A program made the translations under genes and the position numbers. The notes under the pieces are model-generated. The model was given only the letters and a program-made list of their open reading frames with translations. It made no database searches and was not told the origin of the DNA. 33,557 nt of DNA, from NCBI RefSeq assembly GCF_030654915.1, contig NZ_JAURWM010000386.1:1-33557 (forward strand), in the 5' to 3' direction. Origin of the DNA: Phenylobacterium sp. Lineage in GTDB: Bacteria; Pseudomonadota; Alphaproteobacteria; Caulobacterales; Caulobacteraceae. Shown in pieces: positions 23,641 to 33,557 of the stretch (positions are counted from its first letter, which is position 1; each line of letters begins with the position of its first letter).

Positions 23641-26600
23641 GCGGCCTGAGCTTCGACGTCAACTTGCTCCAAGTCGACTGAGTTCTTCTCTTCGCCCCTT
23701 GAGAGAAGCCAATAGGTCACCGGCGTGGCGACCCGGCTGAGCAGGGTCGAGGTGACCAGTCCGCCGATGATGGCGATGGCCAGGGGCGAGTAGAGGCCCG
23801 ATCCTTCGAACGCCAGCGGCAGCAGGCCGCCGATGGCGGTGACCGAGGTCAGCAGCACCGGCAGGAAGCGGACCTCGCCGGCCTTCTCGATGGCCTGGCG
23901 CAGGCCGATACCGTCCTTGCGAAGTTGCTCGGTGAAATCGACCAGCAGGATCGAGTTCTTGAACTCGATGCCGATGAGCGCGATCAGGCCGATGGTGGCG
24001 GTGAAGGACAGCGAATTGCCGGTCAGCCAGAGCGCGGCCACCGCGCCGAACAGGCCCAGCGGAATGACGCCGGCCACGACCAGGGCCGTGCGGAACTTGC
24101 CGAACTCCAGCACCAGTATGGCCAGGATGCCGAAGATCGCGATGAGGATCGCCGCACCCAATCCAGCGAAGCTTTGCGACTGCGCCTCGGCCTGGCCGCC
24201 CATCGACAGGCGATAGCCGGCGGGCAGCGGCAATTCCTTGGCGAGCCGCGCCTCGACGTCGGCGGTGACCTTCGAGGTCAGGTGGCCGGTCTGGACGTGC
24301 GCGGTGACGGTCACGGTCCGCTGGCGATCATAGCGCGTGATGCGCGCGGGGCTCGACTGGAAGCGGGGCTCGGCGACGGCGGCCAGCGGCGTCGACTGGC
24401 CGTTCTGGGTCGGGACATAGACCTGGCCCAGGGCCGAGAGCTCGTTGCGCCCCTCCATCGGCAGGCGCACCCGCACCGGGTAGTCATCGCCATCGGGGTC
24501 GCGATAGCGGGCCGCGTCCTCGCCCGACAGGGCCAGGCGCGCGGTGCGACGCGCGCCGCCGGCCGGCACGCCCAGGGCGGCGGCCTTGGCTTCGTCGACG
24601 CCAAGATCGATGTCGGTGCGGTCGAGGCGCAGAGGGTTATCGATGTCGCGGGTTCCGGGCGTGGTCTTCAGAATGTTCTCGGCGCGGGCGGCCAGGGTCT
24701 TGAGGACGCCAAGGTCCTCGCCGGTGATACGCACGGCGATCGGCGCCTCTATCGGCGGGCCGTTCTCGAAGGTGACGACGCTGATGCGCGCGCCGGGATA
24801 GCGAGCGAAGTCGGCGCGCAGCTTATCGAGCACGACCTCGCTCTTGCCAGGTTCCCACGCCTTCAGCGCGGCGAACACCTCGGCGTAGTTGGTCTGGGTT
24901 TCACGCTGCTGCTGATTGTAGAAGATCTGCGGATTGCCGCGGCCCAGATTGGCCGAGGTCCACTTGATCTGCGGGACGGCGGCCAGGCGCTTTTCGACAT
25001 AGCGCAGAGCCTGGTCGGTCTTGGCCAGGGCCGTGCCGTCGGCGGTCTCGATGCGGACCAGGAACTGCGGCGTCTCGGCGGCGGGGAACAGACTTGATCC
25101 GATCGCGCCCAGCATGGGGATCGTGGTGGCGCAGATCGCCGCGATGATCGCGAAGGCGGCCCACGGCCTCGTCAGGGCCCGATGCAGGACCGGGGTGTAG
25201 AAGCGGTGGATCGCGCCGTTCAACGCCTGCAAGATGGCGTTGCCCTCCGGGTCCTCGTGCCGCGACAGCATGCGGCTGGCCAGGAACGGGATGATGGTCA
25301 GGGCCACGACCAGCGAGGCTCCGACCGTGCAGAGCACCGTCACCGGTAGCGAACGGATATAGGCCCCCGACCCGCCCGGTAGAGCGAGCAGCGGCAAGAA
25401 TGCGAACATCAGGGTGGCGGTGCAGCCGATGACCGCCATGGTGATCTGGCGCGTCCCGTTGATCGCCGCGTCGATCCGGCTGGCCCCCTGTCGCAGGTGG
25501 CGGGCGATGTTCTCGGTGACGACGATGGAGTCGTCGACCACGAGGCCCAGGCTGAGCACGAAGCCGGCGATGGCGAGCTGGTTCACCGTGAAGCCAAGCG
25601 CCTGCAACAGGGCCAGGCCGATCAGCAGCGACAGCGGGATCGACAACATCACCACCCCGGCGGCCCGGAAACCGAGCGGCAGCAGAGTGACCATGACAAT
25701 CGCGAGCGCCAGGCCGAAGTCGCGGAACAGACGCGACAGCCGATGCTCGACATTGTCGGCCTGGACGAAGCCGCGTTCGAGCTTCACCCCGGCCGGCAGG
25801 ATCTTCTCGAAGTCGGCCAGGGCGGCCTCGACACCCTGGGTGACCTTGGCGACGTCGGCGCCGTCCTTCTGGGTGACGGTCACGAAGACCGCGCGTTGGC
25901 CGTTGAAACGGGCCAGGTGGCTGGCCTCCTGCTCGGCCCAGGTGACGGTGGCGACGTCGCGAACGCGGACCACCTGGCCATCGAGCGCGCGGACCGGCGT
26001 GTCGGCCACGGTGGCGAGGTCTCGGAAGGCGCCGCCGGCCTTGACGTTGAAGCGTCGGTCACCGGCGTGGGCCGCGCCAATGGGCGTCTCGGCGCCCGCC
26101 GCGCGCAGGGCGTCGGCGACGGCGGTGGGGGGAAGTTGTAGGGCGGCCAGGCGCGGCAGGTCCACGGCGACGCGAACCTCGGAGGCCGGCGCGCCCCAAT
26201 AGCGGGCCTCGCGCACGCCGGGCGCGCGGTCCAGGCGTTCGCGCAGATTGTCGGCCAACTTCTCAAGCCGGCGCATCGGCAGGTGATCGCTGACCAGGGC
26301 GACCTGGACGATGGCCACCTCGGTGGTGCGCGCGCGGCGAACTTCCAGGCGAGTGAGGCCGGCCGGCAGGTTGGGGCGCAGCGCGTTCACCTCCCGCACG
26401 ACCTCGTCGTACTTGCGCTCGGTGTTGACGCTCCAGTCGAACTCGACGCTGACCACCGCCGCGCCGTCGAGGCTGGTGGAGGTGATCTTGGTGACGTCGT
26501 CCAGCCCGTCGAGGGCGTCCTCGATCGGATCGGCGACCAACTGCTCCATCTCCGCCGGCTCGGCGCCCGGCAGCACCGCCTGGACGATGACGACGGGGAT

Positions 26601-26729
26601 CGGGAAGTGCGGGTCCTCGGAGCGCGGCGTGGTCATCAGGGCGTTGACGCCCAGCATGATCAGCAGGGCGAACGCGACGAGCGTGAACTGCCAATTGCGG
26701 ACCGCGAAGGCGGCGATGTCGAATTTCAC
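23637..26729 (-). CDS. RND efflux pump, HAE-type inner-membrane transporter
   Basis: An AcrB/MdtB-like proton-driven drug exporter of 1030 residues: TM1 at about 11-33, a large periplasmic pore/docking loop, TM2-TM6, a second periplasmic loop, and TM7-TM12. The proton-relay aspartate pair is D399/D400 in GLVVDDSIVVTENI in TM4, and IALIGIEFKNSILLVDF is in TM10-11. The N-terminal MKFDIAAFAVRNWQFTLVAF and SEDPHFPIP pattern is that of the MFP-linked HAE/HME-like group seen in many proteobacteria. The start is GTG overlapping the membrane-fusion gene stop (GTGA), so it is translationally coupled. No outer-membrane factor gene is present nearby. Confidence 0.96.
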   Translation of the reverse strand: MKFDIAAFAVRNWQFTLVAFALLIMLGVNALMTTPRSEDPHFPIPVVIVQAVLPGAEPAEMEQLVADPIEDALDGLDDVTKITSTSLDGAAVVSVEFDWSVNTERKYDEVVREVNALRPNLPAGLTRLEVRRARTTEVAIVQVALVSDHLPMRRLEKLADNLRERLDRAPGVREARYWGAPASEVRVAVDLPRLAALQLPPTAVADALRAAGAETPIGAAHAGDRRFNVKAGGAFRDLATVADTPVRALDGQVVRVRDVATVTWAEQEASHLARFNGQRAVFVTVTQKDGADVAKVTQGVEAALADFEKILPAGVKLERGFVQADNVEHRLSRLFRDFGLALAIVMVTLLPLGFRAAGVVMLSIPLSLLIGLALLQALGFTVNQLAIAGFVLSLGLVVDDSIVVTENIARHLRQGASRIDAAINGTRQITMAVIGCTATLMFAFLPLLALPGGSGAYIRSLPVTVLCTVGASLVVALTIIPFLASRMLSRHEDPEGNAILQALNGAIHRFYTPVLHRALTRPWAAFAIIAAICATTIPMLGAIGSSLFPAAETPQFLVRIETADGTALAKTDQALRYVEKRLAAVPQIKWTSANLGRGNPQIFYNQQQRETQTNYAEVFAALKAWEPGKSEVVLDKLRADFARYPGARISVVTFENGPPIEAPIAVRITGEDLGVLKTLAARAENILKTTPGTRDIDNPLRLDRTDIDLGVDEAKAAALGVPAGGARRTARLALSGEDAARYRDPDGDDYPVRVRLPMEGRNELSALGQVYVPTQNGQSTPLAAVAEPRFQSSPARITRYDRQRTVTVTAHVQTGHLTSKVTADVEARLAKELPLPAGYRLSMGGQAEAQSQSFAGLGAAILIAIFGILAILVLEFGKFRTALVVAGVIPLGLFGAVAALWLTGNSLSFTATIGLIALIGIEFKNSILLVDFTEQLRKDGIGLRQAIEKAGEVRFLPVLLTSVTAIGGLLPLAFEGSGLYSPLAIAIIGGLVTSTLLSRVATPVTYWLLSRGEEKNSVDLEQVDVEAQAA

Positions 26730-27820
26730 CGCGCCGCTCCGGCGCTCGCCACTTCCAGCCGCGTCGGATCGACGACCTGGACCTTCTCGCCGTCGCCGAC
26801 GAAGCCGGCCCCGGCAGTGATTACCCGGGCGTGAGGCGGCAGGCCGGTGATCAGGGCGTCATCGCCGTCGAAGCCGCCGAAGGCCACGGGGCGGCGACGC
26901 GCCACGTCCTTTTCGACCACCAGCACGAAGGCCTGCTTGCCCTTGGCTTCCAAGATCGCCTCGGCGGGGATGCGCGACAGGGTGGGCGTGGCCGAGCCGC
27001 CGACCGAGATTTCCGCCGTCGCCACCTGACCCGAGCGCAGCGGGTGGACGCCGATCAGCTCGATCTCCACGTCCACAGCGCCGGTCTGGGGGCCGGCCCG
27101 CTCACCTACCCGGGCGACACGTCCGGGCACGACGGCGGGGAGGCCGTCGATACGCACGCTGGCGCTCTGGCCGACGCGGACGCGGGACACGTCGCGATCG
27201 GCCAGGGGCGCGCGCAGGGTGAGCGGGCTGGTTTCGTCGGCGATGCGCAGCACCGCCTGTCCCGGTTGAACGACTTCTCCGGCCTGGGCGGTGCGTTGCA
27301 GCACCACGCCGCTGGCGGGAGAGACCAGGCGCGCCCAGCGGCGGTCAAAGGCCGCGGCCCCGGCCCCGGCTTCGGCGGCGCGCAGCGCGCTCTTGCGGTC
27401 GTCCAGGCGTTGGCGCGAAACGAAGCCTTTCTCGAACAGGGTCTGGTCGCGTGCCAGATCGCGACGCGCGCGCTCGACCTCGACGCCGGCCCGAACCTCC
27501 GCAGCCGCGACCCCGGCCGGATCGAGCGTGGCTAGCACCTGGCCCGCGCGGACCACGTCGCCATCATCGACGTCGAGCGCGGTGATCACGCCGGGAATGC
27601 GAAAGGAGAGCGTCATCTCGCGTCGGCGTTCGAGCGTGCCGGTGGCGATCAAGGTGGAGCTGTCGGCGGGCGCGCGGACCAGGACCGCCTCGACCGAGGC
27701 GGGGGGAGGCACCTCGGCGACTTTCTCGGCTTTGCCGCAAGCGGCGGTGGCGGCCAAGCTGGCGGCCGCCACCGCACCGGCGCGAACGAGGCGTGGTCTC
27801 TGAAAACGCCTAATCCGCAC
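26726..27820 (-). CDS. RND efflux periplasmic adaptor (membrane fusion lipoprotein)
   Basis: The adaptor bridges the RND pump to an outer-membrane channel. The 364-residue protein has a signal sequence RLVRAGAVAAASLAATAACGK, with a lipobox-like TAAC, so it is probably lipid-anchored. It continues with a barrel-sandwich half (ATGTLERRREMTLSFRIPG, DVDDGDVVRAGQVLATLDP), an alpha-helical hairpin (about 110-155), the second half (SPASGVVLQRTAQAGEVVQPGQAVLRI), and beta-barrel and membrane-proximal domains. I choose the GTG with GGAG six bases upstream; an in-frame ATG lies four codons earlier but lacks a ribosome site. It is first in the operon and divergent from the TetR gene. Confidence 0.93.
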   Translation of the reverse strand: MRIRRFQRPRLVRAGAVAAASLAATAACGKAEKVAEVPPPASVEAVLVRAPADSSTLIATGTLERRREMTLSFRIPGVITALDVDDGDVVRAGQVLATLDPAGVAAAEVRAGVEVERARRDLARDQTLFEKGFVSRQRLDDRKSALRAAEAGAGAAAFDRRWARLVSPASGVVLQRTAQAGEVVQPGQAVLRIADETSPLTLRAPLADRDVSRVRVGQSASVRIDGLPAVVPGRVARVGERAGPQTGAVDVEIELIGVHPLRSGQVATAEISVGGSATPTLSRIPAEAILEAKGKQAFVLVVEKDVARRRPVAFGGFDGDDALITGLPPHARVITAGAGFVGDGEKVQVVDPTRLEVASAGAAR

Positions 27821-27842
27821 CGGTATCTCCATAACCAATCAA

Positions 27843-27870
27843 TGATAGGTGATCAGTGATCGATAATGTG
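27843..27870. promoter_or_regulatory. Heptad repeats / candidate TetR operator
   Basis: Three copies of TGATNNG/A plus a variant TAATGTG follow each other in a strict 7-base step (27843, 27850, 27857, 27864). Within them GATCA-G-TGATC (27851-27861) is an exact inverted repeat. The site is in the 90-bp gap between the adaptor gene and the divergent TetR gene, where TetR repressors normally bind. The stretch is also AT-rich, as expected for the overlapping promoters. Confidence 0.55.
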
Positions 27871-27910
27871 GGATTGTCAAGCGGGTGACGCTCATGACAG
27901 GCATACAAGA

Positions 27911-28549
27911 ATGAATACGCCCGCCTCACGCTCACCTCGGAAGGCCAAGGGCCAAGGGGCCGAGCGGCGCGAGGAGATCCTCGCCGCCGCGCTGAAACTG
28001 TTCACGGAGTTTGGGCTCTACGCGGTCTCGACGCGCCAGATCGCCCAGGCGGTCGGGATCTCGCAACCGACGCTCTATGCCTACTTCCCGACCAAGGACG
28101 ACATCGGCCGCGAGCTGCACGGCCGCGCCTTCGCCCTGTTGGCGCAAAGCCTGGCGGCCGGTGATCGGGGACCGATCGTGTCGCCCGAATGCCTGATGGA
28201 GATGCTGCGGATCTATATCGACTTCGGCCTGAAGCACCCGGAGATGTATCGGATCGCCTTCATGTCCGAGAGCGTCCAGATCAAGGCGTGGTGGAAGCCC
28301 CAGGACGTGACCCTGTCACCCGAAACACAGTCGACCTACGGCGTGCTGCTGCGCGAATTATCCGACCTGCATGGCCGCGGCCTGACGGTGGACGTCGAGC
28401 CGGCCGCCCTGACCCAGAGCGTGTGGTCCAGCATGCATGGGCTGGTGTCGCTGCTGATCGCCAAGCCGGCCTTCCCCTGGGTGGAGCGCGAAAAGCTGAT
28501 CTCCAGCCATTTGCGGCTGATGGCGCGCGGGGTTTGGAAGGCCCCTTAA
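27911..28549 (+). CDS. TetR-family transcriptional regulator of the efflux operon
   Basis: The 212-residue repressor has an N-terminal TetR HTH (about 18-64): [48 protein letters not shown] in one run, with the recognition helix around SQPTLYAYF. The C-terminal ligand-binding domain is all-helical with a Trp-rich stretch (KAWWKPQDV). It lies divergent from the adaptor-RND-MFS operon, 90 bases away, and most likely represses it until a pump substrate binds (inference from the common arrangement). The ATG has only a weak ribosome site. It is convergent with the serine dehydratase gene, 6 bases between stops. Confidence 0.92.
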   Translation: MNTPASRSPRKAKGQGAERREEILAAALKLFTEFGLYAVSTRQIAQAVGISQPTLYAYFPTKDDIGRELHGRAFALLAQSLAAGDRGPIVSPECLMEMLRIYIDFGLKHPEMYRIAFMSESVQIKAWWKPQDVTLSPETQSTYGVLLRELSDLHGRGLTVDVEPAALTQSVWSSMHGLVSLLIAKPAFPWVEREKLISSHLRLMARGVWKAP

Positions 28550-28555
28550 CGCCTG

Positions 28556-29929
<1,374 letters not shown>

Positions 29930-30034
29930 GCAGCGTTGGTACGTCATTGCGCCAACTGCGCCAAGCCGGGGCACGTGCTGGCGCTCCCCAAGCGGCTACG
30001 TGACGCTGGCGCGCGATTTCGCTAGGTCTGGGGG

Positions 30035-30583
30035 ATGAGTAAGCCCCTGAGTTCGCCGCTGAACGCGCGCTTGGCGACCGCCGCCGATATCCCCGCCCTC
30101 ACGGTGCTGATGGACCGATCCATCAGCCAGTTGCTGCCGGCCTTCCTGTCGCCGGAAGAGGTCGCCGCCTCGCACGAGATCATGGGGCTGGACACCCAGC
30201 TGATCGCCGACGAGACCTATTTCGTCATCGAGTCTAGCGGTGTCATCGCGGGTTGTGGCGGCTGGAGCCGGCGCGCGACCCTGTTCGGCGGCGACCACAC
30301 CAGCGGGCGAGACGCGGCCCTGCTCGATCCGGCGAGCGAGGCGGCGCGAGTGCGGGCCATGTACACCGATCCGGCCTTCACGCGTCGGGGCGTCGGGCGG
30401 TTGATCCTGTCGCTTTGCGAGGAGAAGGCGGTCGTCGAGAGCTTCAAGAGCTGCGAGATGGCGGCGACCCTGGGCGGCGAGCCGCTTTATATCGCCTGCG
30501 GCTACCACCGGATCGAGCCGTTCGAAGCCGAAACCTCCAACGACGTGCGCGTGCCGCTGGTGCGGATGGGCAAGGCGCTCTGA
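30035..30583 (+). CDS. GNAT-family N-acetyltransferase
   Basis: The 182-residue soluble protein is a GNAT enzyme: N-terminal LATAADIPALTVLMDRSI, the strand ETYFVIESSGVIAGCGGWSRR, the core VRAMYTDPAFTRRGVGRLILSLCEEKA with the acetyl-CoA loop RRGVGR, and AATLGGEPLYIACGYHRIEPFEAET at the end. The substrate is unknown. ATG at 30035 follows a run of GGGGG. It is divergent from the serine dehydratase gene (105 bases) and is followed by a repeat-rich gap. Confidence 0.9.
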   Translation: MSKPLSSPLNARLATAADIPALTVLMDRSISQLLPAFLSPEEVAASHEIMGLDTQLIADETYFVIESSGVIAGCGGWSRRATLFGGDHTSGRDAALLDPASEAARVRAMYTDPAFTRRGVGRLILSLCEEKAVVESFKSCEMAATLGGEPLYIACGYHRIEPFEAETSNDVRVPLVRMGKAL

Positions 30584-30610
30584 GGGCGGGGAAACGCCAC
30601 GGCGCATGAG

Positions 30611-30710
30611 CTTCTCCTCTCCCTTGGGGGCCTAGGCCCCTCACCCGATCGGCTGTTGAGCGCCGCCATGCGTCGCCCCCTCACCTAGCCTCTCCCGAGG
30701 GAGAGGGACT
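30611..30710. repeat. Intergenic palindromic repeat element
   Basis: The gap contains GGGGCCTAGGCCCC (30627-30640, perfect palindrome) and the exact hairpin CCTCTCCC-GA-GGGAGAGG (30689-30706). The direct repeat CCCCTCACC occurs at 30637-30645 and again at 30677-30685. The pattern is that of a degenerate intergenic repeat of the CTCTCCC...GGGAGAGG type, and either palindrome could also end transcription of the acetyltransferase gene. The next 112 bases up to the PLP-enzyme gene hold no visible gene. Confidence 0.6.
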
Positions 30711-30822
30711 TCATCGTCGCCCTGGGGCCGCTAAGCCAAAGACCTGACCCGACGCTTTGCGGGTGGCGCCGGGCGGCGAAACCCTTTCATCTGGCGGCCG
30801 CGATTTCAGATGAGGGACGCCG

Positions 30823-32019
30823 ATGGGGCCGCCGACCGACTTCCAACCGCCGATGACGCCCGCCCTGGTGGTGCGCCGCGCCGCCCTGGAACAGAACCTT
30901 GCAGCCATGCAAGGGCTCTGCGACGCCGCCGGCGTGAAGCTGCGGGCGCACGGCAAGATGCACAAATGCTCGACGCTCGGCCGCCGTCAGGTGGAGCTGG
31001 GCGCTGTGGGCCTGTGCTGCCAGACGGTGGGCGAAGCGCAGACCTTCGCCGCCGCCGGGGTCGCCGACCTGCTGATCACCTCGCCGCCCGGCGCGTGGGG
31101 CGCGGCCCGGATCGCGGCCATCGCCAAGGCGGGCGTGCGCATCGCTGTCGTGGCCGACGACGAGATCCAGATCGCGCGGCTTTCGAAGGCTGCGTCCGAG
31201 GCCGGCGTCACCGTGGGCCTGGTGGTCGATATTGACCTTGGCACCCATCGCACCGGCGTTCCGCCCGAGCAGGTCGCGGCGCTGGCGAAGGTCGCGGCCG
31301 GTTCGCCGGGCCTCGAATATCGCGGCATCCAGGCCTATCTCGGCCACCTGCAACACATGGCTGAACTGGACGAGCGCCGCGCCGCCTGCGCCGTCACCCG
31401 CCAACGGCTGGGCGCCCTGGTCGGTGAACTGACCGAGGCGGGTCTAAAGCCGGGCGTCGTCACCGGCGGCGGCACCGGCACCTATACCGAGGACCTGGCC
31501 TCGGGCGTGTTCACCGAACTGCAGGCCGGCTCCTACGCCTTCATGGATGTCGAGTACGAAGACTGTGGCGCGCCGGACGGCCAGGCCTGGGCCTTCACCC
31601 AGGCGATGTTCCTGGCGGCCAGCGTGGTCTCGGCGCGGCACAAGACACACGCGGTCTGCGACCTGGGACTGAAGGCCCACTCCGTCGATGGTCCTCCGGC
31701 CCGGGTCGCCTCGGGCGCGCCGGCCGGGGCGCGGTGGCGGCCTATGGGCGACGAGCACGGGGCGATCTTCCATCCGCGGATGATGGGTGTGCTGCGGGCG
31801 GCGGGCTCAGGGCCGTTGGCCTTCGCGACCGCGATCTCCCAAACCGACGAGGACGCCGCCATCGCCTGGCCGGACGACGCGCCCAAGGTTGGCGACATCG
31901 TCTGGCTGCAGCCGGGCCACATCGACCCGACCATCAACCTCTATGACGCGATGTATGTCGTGGACGAGGCCGGCGGGGTCGAGGTCTGGCCGATCGACGC
32001 CCGCCGCACCGCCCGCTGA
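30823..32019 (+). CDS. D-threonine aldolase/D-serine dehydratase-like PLP enzyme (fold type III)
   Basis: The 398-residue enzyme has an N-terminal alanine-racemase TIM barrel with the PLP lysine K45 in RAHGKMHKC, LITSPPGAWG, VVDIDLGTHRTGV and VTGGGTGTYTEDL. A C-terminal beta domain carries the metal site. There the motif is PGHIDPTINL: H366 and D368. In this fold group a His-x-Cys pair marks D-serine dehydratases, while D-threonine aldolase of Alcaligenes xylosoxidans uses His-x-Asp (family knowledge), so aldolase-type chemistry (D-threonine to glycine and acetaldehyde) is the better guess. ATG at 30823 has GAGGG six bases upstream. The alcohol dehydrogenase follows after 69 bases that include an inverted repeat. 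Confidence 0.87.
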   Translation: MGPPTDFQPPMTPALVVRRAALEQNLAAMQGLCDAAGVKLRAHGKMHKCSTLGRRQVELGAVGLCCQTVGEAQTFAAAGVADLLITSPPGAWGAARIAAIAKAGVRIAVVADDEIQIARLSKAASEAGVTVGLVVDIDLGTHRTGVPPEQVAALAKVAAGSPGLEYRGIQAYLGHLQHMAELDERRAACAVTRQRLGALVGELTEAGLKPGVVTGGGTGTYTEDLASGVFTELQAGSYAFMDVEYEDCGAPDGQAWAFTQAMFLAASVVSARHKTHAVCDLGLKAHSVDGPPARVASGAPAGARWRPMGDEHGAIFHPRMMGVLRAAGSGPLAFATAISQTDEDAAIAWPDDAPKVGDIVWLQPGHIDPTINLYDAMYVVDEAGGVEVWPIDARRTAR

Positions 32020-32034
32020 CCCACAAGGGGTTTT

Positions 32035-32062
32035 CCTCCCCGGCGCCGCGGCGTAGGGGAGG
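32035..32062. repeat. Inverted repeat between PLP-enzyme and alcohol dehydrogenase genes
   Basis: CCTCCCC (32035-32041) and GGGGAGG (32056-32062) are exact inverted arms around a 14-base GC-rich spacer. The unit resembles short intergenic repeats of GC-rich alphaproteobacteria and could be a weak terminator between the two genes. Confidence 0.5.
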
Positions 32063-32088
32063 GGACCACGCCAGCCCACGAGGACGCC

Positions 32089-33197
<1,109 letters not shown>

Positions 33198-33201
<4 letters not shown>

Positions 33202-33557
33202 GGGGACGGAAAGAGCAGGGGGGAGAGGCCTCGGTTGGAGTCATGGCGACCCGCTTCGTCGGCGAGGTGCGAGCTGGTGATGCCGGCGCCGTAGCCGGCG
33301 ATCTTCCCTACGTCTTCCTTTCGCCACTGGTCATGGCGGTATCTCTCTTCTCCGTACTCTGCTTTTGCCCGCTTCTGTTGTTTTGAAAGCTTCGCCCATT
33401 CGCCAAACTTGGCCTCAACGACGTGGCCCGCCGCTGTTACGTGATCTGCAATAGTTCGACCCCCACCTTTCAGCAGGATTTCCCTGCCAATCGCCGCCGG
33501 CATTTCCAACCTCGCCAGGGTTTTGGCTAGAGAGAGCGTCTCACCTAGGTCTCCCTT
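33198..33557 (-). CDS. C-terminal end of a PD-(D/E)XK nuclease-like protein (5' end beyond window)
   Basis: The reading frame is open to the right edge, so the start is outside; 119 codons are visible. Visible residues include the motif RTIADHV-x6-VVEAKFG: D38, E48 and K50 (counted from the edge) in the spacing of the D...ExK active site of restriction-endonuclease-fold nucleases. The Gln in [11 protein letters not shown] sits where the fold often has a QxxxY helix. It ends [21 protein letters not shown] and a short polar tail. Such domains occur at the C termini of secreted polymorphic toxins and in phage or restriction proteins; the N-terminal part is needed to tell which. Its base composition is visibly less GC-rich than its neighbours, suggesting transfer. 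Confidence 0.6.

Overview
The window is a GC-rich (by eye roughly two-thirds G+C), densely packed chromosomal segment of an alphaproteobacterium. The order of the chemotaxis genes, the protein sequences and the compact operons fit the Caulobacteraceae (Caulobacter/Phenylobacterium-like); this placement is an inference from gene content, not from a search. No rRNA, tRNA, CRISPR array, integrase or insertion sequence was seen.

Layout. (1) 1-7145, minus strand: a major chemotaxis operon read in the order mcp, cheS-like STAS gene, cheY, cheA, cheW, cheR, cheB. The last four genes are chained by 4-base ATGA overlaps, and cheB runs off the left edge. A 592-bp gene-free stretch (7146-7737), locally AT-rich, lies upstream of it. 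(2) 7738-14107: two adjacent acyl-CoA dehydrogenase subunits (a likely hetero-oligomer), then a run of small genes: an amidotransferase-fold-like protein with a coupled UBP zinc finger, two acetyltransferase-like proteins, a methyltransferase, a YjbQ protein and a GFA-family zinc protein. (3) 14186-18735: a winged-helix methyltransferase, a VOC protein coupled to an unknown protein behind a Fur-like box, an unknown 131-residue gene divergent from a WYL regulator with two perfect inverted repeats between them, a REP-like inverted pair, and a zinc-type glyoxalase I. (4) 18808-22403: a six-hairpin glycosidase-like enzyme, facing a PIG-L deacetylase and a serine hydrolase. (5) 22474-28549: a drug-efflux operon (membrane fusion lipoprotein, RND pump, MFS transporter, all overlapping) divergent from a TetR regulator, with heptad repeats in the shared promoter. 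(6) 28556-33201: L-serine dehydratase, a GNAT protein, a repeat-rich gap, a D-threonine-aldolase-like PLP enzyme, and class III alcohol dehydrogenase in which the usual zinc-ligand cysteine is glycine. (7) 33198-33557: the C-terminal end of a PD-(D/E)XK nuclease-like protein of lower GC, possibly the edge of an accessory region.

How the genes work together. The che operon encodes a complete excitation and adaptation circuit (receptor, coupling protein, kinase, response regulator, methyltransferase, methylesterase), plus a STAS protein in the position of Sinorhizobium CheS. The efflux operon lacks an outer-membrane factor in this window and would need one from elsewhere. The remaining genes are mostly small metabolic or detoxification units.

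No clear novel multi-gene system is evident. The best leads are the class III alcohol dehydrogenase lacking a zinc ligand, the Fur-box operon with an unknown protein, the WYL regulator paired with an unknown gene through palindromic operators, and the nuclease-like protein at the right edge.
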